Shown piece after piece: positions 1-7,167 of a DNA stretch of 64,000 bases. The notes under the pieces were generated by a model that saw only the letters and a list, made by a program, of their open reading frames with translations, did no database searches and was not told where the DNA came from. The stretch is taken from positions 3,163,501 through 3,227,500 of the forward strand of contig NZ_CP050440.1 in NCBI RefSeq assembly GCF_011769525.1, in the 5' to 3' direction. Every line of letters starts with the position of its first letter. The stretch's first letter is position 1. The stretch comes from Tolypothrix sp. PCC 7910. Lineage in GTDB: Bacteria; Cyanobacteriota; Cyanobacteriia; Cyanobacteriales; Nostocaceae. The position numbers were made by a program, and so were the translations under genes.

Positions 1-382
1 GATGTAGCACTACTAAATTATCTGCGATCGCAATTGTCGCCGCGATAATTTCTGACTCTGTACTGGTACTGGGTAATAAGCCGCGAACGCCAGCATGGAT
101 GGCGGCTTCTAAATCTATGCTTTCTAGTTCCTCTACAATTACTAAAAATCCTAGGGGATATTGCTGCTGTTGAATTAAAAGCAATTTTTCCCAGATTGTT
201 GGTTGCAGATTAGCACCTAAATCTAGTAGCAATACATCAGGTTCTAGTTGTTCTACTTCCCTAGTTAACACATCCAAATTGGATGCACTCCCCACCACAG
301 TTAGCTGGGAATTGCTAGTTACAACCGCCGCTAAACCCGCCCGCACCACCGGGGAAGTTGCAACTACCATCACCCGAATCAT
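1..382 (-). CDS. Response regulator, NarL/FixJ-type receiver (3' end beyond window)
   Basis: About 127 codons are visible; the C-terminal part, where a LuxR-type HTH would be expected, lies off the left edge. The receiver fold is recognisable: PDVLLLDL places the phosphoacceptor at Asp54, followed by a GVRGLLP-like alpha4-beta5 region. The N-terminal acidic pair that normally binds Mg2+ (DD at about residues 8-9) reads Ala-Thr (MVVATSP), so conventional phosphorylation may be impaired. The ATG overlaps the stop codon of the upstream protease gene (ATGA at 379-382), which implies translational coupling and one operon with the two HtrA-like genes. A pseudo-receiver role is my inference; the output domain is not visible. 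Confidence 0.8.
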   Translation of the reverse strand, partial: MIRVMVVATSPVVRAGLAAVVTSNSQLTVVGSASNLDVLTREVEQLEPDVLLLDLGANLQPTIWEKLLLIQQQQYPLGFLVIVEELESIDLEAAIHAGVRGLLPSTSTESEIIAATIAIADNLVVLH

Positions 383-1221
383 CTCGACTCCACCGCAGTT
401 TTCCCACTCTGCAATACTACATAAACTACAAATTGCTGACCTCCCCGCCAAATTTGTAGGGGTAAGGCTTCGCCATCTTTGCTTTGTTGCAGATATTTGC
501 TTAAGTCATCATATCTAGTAAGCGATCGCCCCGACACGCCAATCAGCACATCGCCAATTTGCACGCCAGCTGTGGCGGCTGCACTTTCAGGAAGCACAGA
601 TAAAACTAATAAACCCAGGTTGCGATTACCTATCAGCACAGGTTGCAAAGTTACCCCTAGTTGCGGACGGCTGGCACCCAGCAAAAAGCGGTTGACTGCT
701 AAACTAGGGACGGCGACAGCTAAACCGTTGACAACCATTGTATTAATTCCGACAACGCGACCAAGACAATCAGCCAAAGGCCCGCCAGAGTTACCAGGAT
801 ACAACCGAATATCTGCCATCACTGCCTGTTGATGCTGTCCGTGAATAATTCCTGTAGTCACAGCACCACTATCAGCAAAGGGATTACCCACCGCTATAAC
901 TAATTCCCCGACTCGCAGCGCATCCGAATCACCGATAGTTGCAGTCTGTAAGTTAGTAGCATTAATTTTCAGTGCGGCTAAATCTTGTTGTGGGTCAAAC
1001 TTGGTACGTACAGCTTCAAATATCCGCCCATCAGCTAATTCTACTGTGGCTCTGCGGCTAGTGGCGACATGGGCATTAGTAATAATTAAACCATCGGCTT
1101 GCCAAATCACACCAGAACCAACTCCTTGAGAACCGCTGCTGACTTTAACGGTGCTGTGGCGTAACTTCGTAGCTAAGGCCGCCAATTCATCAGCAATGTT
1201 GGGAAAGCTTGTGTTAGTCAT
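379..1221 (-). CDS. HtrA/Deg-like trypsin-fold serine protease with PDZ domain
   Basis: A 280-residue S1C-type protease. The triad is complete: His51 in ITNAHV, Asp80 in QQDLAALKI and Ser145 in YPGNSGGPL. A PDZ domain follows (about residues 185-270, QLGVTLQPV to the DDLSKYL helix). I see no signal peptide or membrane helix, so it is probably cytoplasmic, unlike typical DegQ/HhoA. Start: the reading frame is open from a TTG at 1275, overlapping the upstream gene, but the ATG at 1221 gives an N-terminus (MTNTSFPNIADEL) resembling that of the paralogue upstream, so I prefer it. It lies 31 nt after that paralogue and overlaps the response regulator by 4 nt. Role inferred: regulated proteolysis in a signalling operon. 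Confidence 0.85.
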   Translation of the reverse strand: MTNTSFPNIADELAALATKLRHSTVKVSSGSQGVGSGVIWQADGLIITNAHVATSRRATVELADGRIFEAVRTKFDPQQDLAALKINATNLQTATIGDSDALRVGELVIAVGNPFADSGAVTTGIIHGQHQQAVMADIRLYPGNSGGPLADCLGRVVGINTMVVNGLAVAVPSLAVNRFLLGASRPQLGVTLQPVLIGNRNLGLLVLSVLPESAAATAGVQIGDVLIGVSGRSLTRYDDLSKYLQQSKDGEALPLQIWRGGQQFVVYVVLQSGKTAVESR

Positions 1222-1252
1222 AGTTTTGCCATCGTGAATTGTGTATTTTGCA

Positions 1253-2158
1253 TTACTCAGCCGGACGTTCGCCAATTGCGATCGCTAACTCGACTAACAC
1301 CCCACCCCGGACAACTTGCAATGGCACAGTTTTACCGACGCGATCGCCACTATTAAGTAACGCCATTACATCACCTGTATCATTGACGGTTGTACCATCC
1401 AATTTCACCAACACATCCCCCAGCAGTACTCCTGCTTTATCTGCAGGGCCAGCTGACTCAACATTGACAACAATGACACCAGTAGCCGTAGGTAAATTTA
1501 AGGCTGTTGTGAGGTTATTGGGTAAGCGTACAGGTTGCATTCCTACACCTAAATAACCCCGGGCAATATGTCCTTTAGCTAACAATTGTTCAACTACACG
1601 ATTAACCGTAGCCACAGGGATAGTTAATGCTGTACCACGCCTTCCCGATGTATTCATACCTACTACATTACCTGCTGCATCTACCAATGGCCCCCCAGCA
1701 AAGCCTGGATACAGGGTAATATCTGGGCGGATATATTGATCAATATTCCCACCGTTCATGCTGCGCCACGCACCACTTACTACACTCACCGCACCCAAAG
1801 CCGCGCGCAATTCACCTTCGTTACTTCTGGCTATTCCTAATACTAAATTGCCTACTTTAAGTGTTGTAGTATCGCCAATTGTCGCCACAGGTATGGCTAA
1901 ATCAGGAATTTTAAACACAGCTACATCTGTACTAGAATCATGTCCTAAATGTGTAGCAGCAACAGTACGGCCATCTGCCAGAGTCACGGTAATTTCGTCA
2001 TAACGCTGCAGCGATTCATCGGAGGTGACAACGATCCCATCCCGCCAGTGAATTCCACTTGAGGAAACGCGTCTACCAGCGTTCACTGCAACTACAGAGC
2101 TCCCGGCTTGTTCTACGGTATCGGCTAAACTATTGGACAAAGCTAGTAATGAAGACAT
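1253..2158 (-). CDS. HtrA-like pseudoprotease with PDZ domain (catalytic His and Ser lost)
   Basis: A 301-residue paralogue of the next gene, with the same protease-plus-PDZ layout (PDZ about residues 195-290, ARGYLGVGMQPV onward). Aligned with its neighbour, the His position is Glu48 (VVTSDES against IITNAHV) and the nucleophile is Ala154 (YPGFAGGPL against YPGNSGGPL); only the Asp remains (Asp78). It is therefore very probably not a peptidase but a binding or scaffold protein, perhaps pairing with the active neighbour. The start is supported by GGAG seven bases before the ATG. First gene of the visible operon. It is full length with no frameshift, so this is a maintained pseudoenzyme rather than a decaying gene. 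The family call is firm; the function is inferred. Confidence 0.85.
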   Translation of the reverse strand: MSSLLALSNSLADTVEQAGSSVVAVNAGRRVSSSGIHWRDGIVVTSDESLQRYDEITVTLADGRTVAATHLGHDSSTDVAVFKIPDLAIPVATIGDTTTLKVGNLVLGIARSNEGELRAALGAVSVVSGAWRSMNGGNIDQYIRPDITLYPGFAGGPLVDAAGNVVGMNTSGRRGTALTIPVATVNRVVEQLLAKGHIARGYLGVGMQPVRLPNNLTTALNLPTATGVIVVNVESAGPADKAGVLLGDVLVKLDGTTVNDTGDVMALLNSGDRVGKTVPLQVVRGGVLVELAIAIGERPAE

Positions 2159-3601
2159 CTAATTTCTCCACAAACTTTCTGATATACTCAATATCCTGTA
2201 CTGTTTTACCTCTGGGCGACATCAGAAAATTGGAGAGAATTTACCCTAGACAAATGGCTAGTGTGGTTAGCCGTACTTTAAGCAGCAAAAAGCTTATAGA
2301 GTTTTGATGTTGAGTTTTTAATTAGGCAATATATAGGCTTGTAGTTGCTATTTAGCGCTGCTAGGTACCACTCAAAGATATTATTTTCTACTTCCCATTC
2401 TTGATGAGACGTTACCTTTGAAGCAACGAATAAGTTCATGCATCAAATAGCAACCAGAGAACTCATATTTGCATTAGGAAATAACTGGCTAGACATTGAT
2501 TCGTTCTTCCCTATTCCCTATCCCCAGTTACCTTCCTCTGTCTGCAAATGATTTCTGCAATCAAACCAAATGGCTATATAAAAATTTAATATTTGATTCT
2601 AGCTTACCCAGTAACAATTTATATTCTGCGATTGAATGGTAAAGCTAAGACACACAAACTTAAGTAAATATTTTTGTAGCAAACAATACCTGTTATATTT
2701 GCTTGACAGAAATACTGGGAGAATTGTAAAGTTAAAATTTAACAAAGGTATTATTTTTATAAAGTCACTTAAATAACTACAAAATGATCCTCAATACATG
2801 GCATAATTAGTTACTTACAAGGTTGAAGTTAAAACAATATCAATTTCATCAAAATTTGCTTTGCTTCACAGCAATTATGGTAAACGCCGATTTAACCATA
2901 CATCAGCCTGATATTAACACTATAATAGTGAAAAGATTTCATGGTATTATTGCCATTCTTTGTTATCAGCATAGGTTTTTATTTAGGGAATTTTCTTTAC
3001 ATAAAAATCACTAGGTGCATTACTGAGGCAGAGAAACTTAATGTAGCTATTGTACTGAAATCAACAAGGTTACCAAATTATGAGTTAGCAAATTTTTTAC
3101 AGCATATTCATGATTTGGCAGTCCGTACCAATTGTTTAAGCTTTTACCTGTTCCCTATTAATTACTATGTGTGTACTGATATCAAGCTATTTGCTGGTAA
3201 ATCAGTAACACAAATGAAAGTTAGCTCTAGGAGTATCCATCACCAAGTATCCCGAAACTTGCAATTATGAGATATTGAAACTCAAAATTAAAATTTGGGA
3301 ATCGCAGATGGAAAACCTAACGTAGTTACGAAGAGATGGGTGATAAATATGAGAAAAAATATTTTATTATCCCAATGGTATCACGGGATTTTCACCTATC
3401 TACCGCTCAATATCAGGGGTTATATCGTATCTATTTTTACAGCTATCTTTGCAAGAAGATAAATGAAAATTTATTAATTTCCAGTCACTAGTTTCAAACC
3501 TGGCTTGAAGTTCAGTATTAAATATGAAGTATTAATCTGACTGGATATTGATACTTGTTTATTTTAGGGTATTTTCATTGACTGACAGGTGAAGAGTTTT
3601 T
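2159..3601. other. Long AT-rich intergenic region
   Basis: About 1.4 kb between the minus-strand protease operon and the plus-strand chemoreceptor. It presumably holds both promoters. One open frame at 2941-3270 (109 codons, hydrophobic N-terminus) has no convincing ribosome binding site or recognisable family; I treat it as unproven. No RNA gene or mobile element recognised. Confidence 0.4.
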
Positions 3602-6571
3602 ATGAATAATAGGCTTCATGGCAACAATACTTTGACATCAGAGTATCAGCCATCATCTTTAAACCCACCCATAAACCTTGAGAAGCAGAGTAATTATTCC
3701 TTAGAATTAGGAGCACCAATTCCCCAGAGTCACCAGGTACAGCAGGGATTAATCAAGTCTTTATTTCAGCGTTTTTATAATCTTTCTATTGGACGTAAAC
3801 AACTGATTGCTTTAATTGCATCAGAATTAGTATCAATTGTTGGCATTAGTTTAGTAGGAAGATACTTAATTACGAGTAATTTACAGACTCTTTCACTTGA
3901 GCAAGCCAAGTCAGAGTTAGCGGTTACAGATATTAATTACAATATCAAAATTAATCAGATGGGCTTTGGTTTTCGGGGTCAATCTGATAATGCAGCCATT
4001 ATTGAAGCGGCAGTTTTGCATAGTTCAGGTAAAATATTGCAGCCGGAATTAAAAACTGAAGTCAAACAAATTCTAGAAAACGAAATCAAGGCTAGGAAAA
4101 TTGAATACGCTACTTTGGTAGGCAAAGATTTAAGAATTATTGCTAATGGTAATGCTAATCGTGAAGGTGAGACTTTTAATCCCGAAAATTTAGTGAGTGA
4201 GGTGTTAAATAACCCTCAACAAATTAAAGCCACGAGAACTATCAGTTGGGCAGAGATTAGCAAAGAATCGCCTATCTTACCTGAAGGATTCAGAAACCAA
4301 AATGCCTTGATTCGTTACACCGTAACACCTGTAAAAGACTCCAAAACTCAAGAAGTTGTTGGTGCTTTAATTTCTGGAGATATTGTCAATGGTAAAGACC
4401 CCATCGTCAGGGGAACATTACAAGCTACTGGTGGTGGATATAGTGCTGTTTACCTACGTCAACCAACGGGTGAATTTTCTTTAGCCACAGCTTTGGATCA
4501 AGGTACATCTAAAGATATCAATCAAGCACAAGCAAATGTGCAATTACCGGAAACCGGGAAAAATTTATTGGCAGCAGCAATATCAGCCAATGGTAGTGCA
4601 GTTACCGGCAGAATAAAAGTAGGTAACCAAACTTACACAATGGCAGCCAAGGCAGTACCTAATAAAACCATTGAAACCAATGATGGTTCAACTACTGTGA
4701 TAGATGAAAAATCAGTAGCGGTTTTAGTGCGAGGAACTCCAGAAACTGCCCTCAATCAATTGCTAGAAAATAGCTTTTGGGTAGAAGTTCTGACCATAGT
4801 TTTAGCATTATTAATCATATCGTTTTGGGCACTCGTATTTAGACGAGGAATTGTCAAACCAATTCAGCATCTAGAGCAAACAGCCCAAAAATTTGCCACA
4901 GGCGATCGCACTGCTCGGGCTGAGATTTTTGCCACTGATGAAGTAGGGCAATTAGCTAATACTTTTAATCAAATGGCAGATAAGCTGACAGAACAAGCGA
5001 TTCGCCAAGAAAATGAAGCAAACCTATCACAAATAGTTAATGAAATTACTGCTCGCTTCCGGGGTACGCTCAACGCTAAAAAAATCCTCAATGTAGCAGT
5101 CAGCAGTACCAGAGAAGCGATTAAAGCCGATCGCGTCATTGTCTATCGCTTTAACGAAAATTGGGAAGGCACAATTATTGCTGAATCCGTGAGTGCTGAT
5201 TGGCCATCCTGTCTTGGAGAACAAATTGCTGACCCTTGTTTTGCCAAGGATTATGTTCAAAAATATCAAAGAGGTCGGGTGCAAGCACTAGCAAATATTT
5301 ATGCAGCTGGCTTGCGTGAGTGTCACCTTGCCCAACTAGAAAGATTTGCCATCAAAGCTAATTTAGTAGCACCAATTTTGCTAGACAACAAACTCTATGG
5401 TTTGTTGATCGCTCATCAATGTTCTGGTTTCCGGGAGTGGGAAGATCTAGAAATTAATTTGTTGAAGCAGGTAGCAATTCCTGTTGGCTATGCACTAGAG
5501 CAATCATCGCTTTTAGAACAAATAGACACATCTCGTTCCCGTGCCGAATTAACTGCACTAGAACAGCGTCAACAAAACGAAGCTTTACAACAGCAAATCC
5601 TCACACTTCTGAGCGATATCGAAGGCGCATTTCAAGGTGACTTGACAGTGCGATCGGAAGTGACTTATGGAGAACTAGGAACTGTTGCCGACTTTTTTAA
5701 CTCCATTGTGGAAAGTCTGCGAGTGATTGTCACCAAAGTAAAAGCATCTGCTATTCAGGTAAATACAGCCCTTGGTAAAAACGAAGTAGCTATCCGTCAA
5801 CTTGCTGATAAAGCTCTCAAACAAGCAGATGATATCAGCCTCGGCTTAAATAGCATTCACCACATGAAAGTTTCTATTGAAGCTGTAGCCGAAAATGCCC
5901 GACAAGCTGCGCTAGTGGCTCACAGAGCATCTTCCACGGCTCAACAAAATGGCGAGGCGATGGATCAAGCTGTACAAAACACCATGAGATTGCGTTCCAC
6001 AATTGGTGATACGGCTAAAAAAGTCAAGCGTCTAGGAGAATCTTCGCAGCAAATTTCCCATGTAGTCGCCTTGATTAACCAAATCGCCATGCAAACCAAC
6101 TTTTTAGCCATCAATGCTGGTTTGGAAGCCACCAGATCCGGTACAGAAGGCGAAGGTTTTGCAATTATTGCTGAAGAAGTTGCTTCCCTAGCAGCCCGTT
6201 GCGCTGATGCTACCCAAGAAATTGAGCAGATAGTCAAGAAAATTCAACGGGAAACAACTGAAGTAGTCAAAGCTATGGAACAGGGAACTCAGCAGGTAGT
6301 AGAAGGTACTCACATTGTCGAAAATGCCAAAACTTCCCTGAGCCAAATCGTCAATGTCTCTGCACAAATTGATGAGTTAGTCCAGTCAATTTCTGCAGCC
6401 ACTGCATCTCAGGTACAAACATCGCAAGTAGTCAGCAAGTTGATGCAAGACATTTCCAAAGTCTCAGTACTGACTAGCGACGACTCACGCAAAGTTTGCC
6501 AATCTCTACAACAAACTGTGGAAATTTCGCAAGAATTGCAAGCAACTGTAGAGATGTTCAAAGTCAATTAA
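3602..6571 (+). CDS. Methyl-accepting chemotaxis protein with DXCF/CH cyanobacteriochrome-like GAF domain (PixJ-like)
   Basis: 989 residues. A cytoplasmic tail (1-65) is followed by TM1 (about 66-90), a periplasmic Cache-like sensor (about 95-385), TM2 (about 390-415), HAMP (about 415-470), a GAF domain (about 495-640), a second HAMP-like linker and the MA signalling domain (about 720-985) with the conserved hairpin around QIAMQTNFLAINAGLEA. The GAF has Asp-Pro-Cys-Phe (Cys546) and Arg-Glu-Cys-His (Cys574). Those are the DXCF and bilin-attaching CH motifs of cyanobacteriochromes such as PixJ, and their 28-residue spacing matches what I recall for TePixJ. A light-sensing chemoreceptor acting through CheA/CheW or on type IV pili (phototaxis of hormogonia) is a reasonable inference. 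No other che genes are in the window, so it is an orphan receptor. Weak ribosome binding site (GGTGAAGAG) before the ATG. Confidence 0.9.
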   Translation: MNNRLHGNNTLTSEYQPSSLNPPINLEKQSNYSLELGAPIPQSHQVQQGLIKSLFQRFYNLSIGRKQLIALIASELVSIVGISLVGRYLITSNLQTLSLEQAKSELAVTDINYNIKINQMGFGFRGQSDNAAIIEAAVLHSSGKILQPELKTEVKQILENEIKARKIEYATLVGKDLRIIANGNANREGETFNPENLVSEVLNNPQQIKATRTISWAEISKESPILPEGFRNQNALIRYTVTPVKDSKTQEVVGALISGDIVNGKDPIVRGTLQATGGGYSAVYLRQPTGEFSLATALDQGTSKDINQAQANVQLPETGKNLLAAAISANGSAVTGRIKVGNQTYTMAAKAVPNKTIETNDGSTTVIDEKSVAVLVRGTPETALNQLLENSFWVEVLTIVLALLIISFWALVFRRGIVKPIQHLEQTAQKFATGDRTARAEIFATDEVGQLANTFNQMADKLTEQAIRQENEANLSQIVNEITARFRGTLNAKKILNVAVSSTREAIKADRVIVYRFNENWEGTIIAESVSADWPSCLGEQIADPCFAKDYVQKYQRGRVQALANIYAAGLRECHLAQLERFAIKANLVAPILLDNKLYGLLIAHQCSGFREWEDLEINLLKQVAIPVGYALEQSSLLEQIDTSRSRAELTALEQRQQNEALQQQILTLLSDIEGAFQGDLTVRSEVTYGELGTVADFFNSIVESLRVIVTKVKASAIQVNTALGKNEVAIRQLADKALKQADDISLGLNSIHHMKVSIEAVAENARQAALVAHRASSTAQQNGEAMDQAVQNTMRLRSTIGDTAKKVKRLGESSQQISHVVALINQIAMQTNFLAINAGLEATRSGTEGEGFAIIAEEVASLAARCADATQEIEQIVKKIQRETTEVVKAMEQGTQQVVEGTHIVENAKTSLSQIVNVSAQIDELVQSISAATASQVQTSQVVSKLMQDISKVSVLTSDDSRKVCQSLQQTVEISQELQATVEMFKVN

Positions 6572-6592
6572 CCGAATTCACCCTTGGTGGTT

Positions 6593-6630
6593 AGTAAAAG
6601 GTTATCCCTACTAAGGGATAACCTTTTACT
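6593..6630 (+). terminator. Strong hairpin terminator after the chemoreceptor gene
   Basis: A perfect 17-bp stem (6593-6609 with 6614-6630) and a 4-nt loop (ACTA), 22 nt after the stop codon and followed by ATTTT. The stem reads AGTAAAAGGTTATCCCT, so it also gives T-runs on both strands and could be bidirectional. Confidence 0.8.
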
Positions 6631-7167
6631 ATTTTGGGATAAAAAAATTCTCCAAAATCAAGCTACACATAACCTGAGTTCGGGTTAAGCACATTAGCGA
6701 TTGATTTGTCACTGATTAAAAAAGCCAACTCAATTGGGGGAGAATCCCCCAAACCCCCGATTGGGTGACGGTTGCGTCCCCCAAACCCCCTCCAAAATTA
6801 TTGATCTGTTTTTTTGTTGAGTAGCTAGTTTTTTGCTTTTGTTATCAATTAATTTTCTTAACGTAACTGTATTTACATATAAACAGCAGGGGAAGAATTA
6901 TCTGTAGCCAGAATTTAGAGCAATTGTATTACCCAATGCAAACATTTCCCTACATCAAGCAGTAAACACTTAGATAGCAATGCTATCCTCATGAAATTAC
7001 AGTGCAGAGACAGTAGCGGATTATAAAGAATTAGTATTAGCTAATCATGGATATATAGTCATAATTGCTACACAATGGTAAAATAGCCCTACAATATCAA
7101 GTAATCAAATCAAAAGTTATTCTATTTCCCTATTTTCATGGCTTAGCTTAAATATCCGCTCTTTTTT
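6631..7167. other. Intergenic region with a C-rich repeat remnant
   Basis: No gene seen. At about 6737-6800 there are short C-rich near-repeats (CCCCCAAACCCCC twice, the second after GTTGCGTCCC) that look like a dispersed-repeat remnant. The rest is AT-rich and should include the promoter of the gene at 7168. Confidence 0.4.

Noticed and set aside
2941-3270. 109-codon open frame with a hydrophobic N-terminus in the long gap
   Set aside because: No convincing ribosome binding site, no recognisable family, and it overlaps another random frame; kept only as a remark in the intergenic entry.
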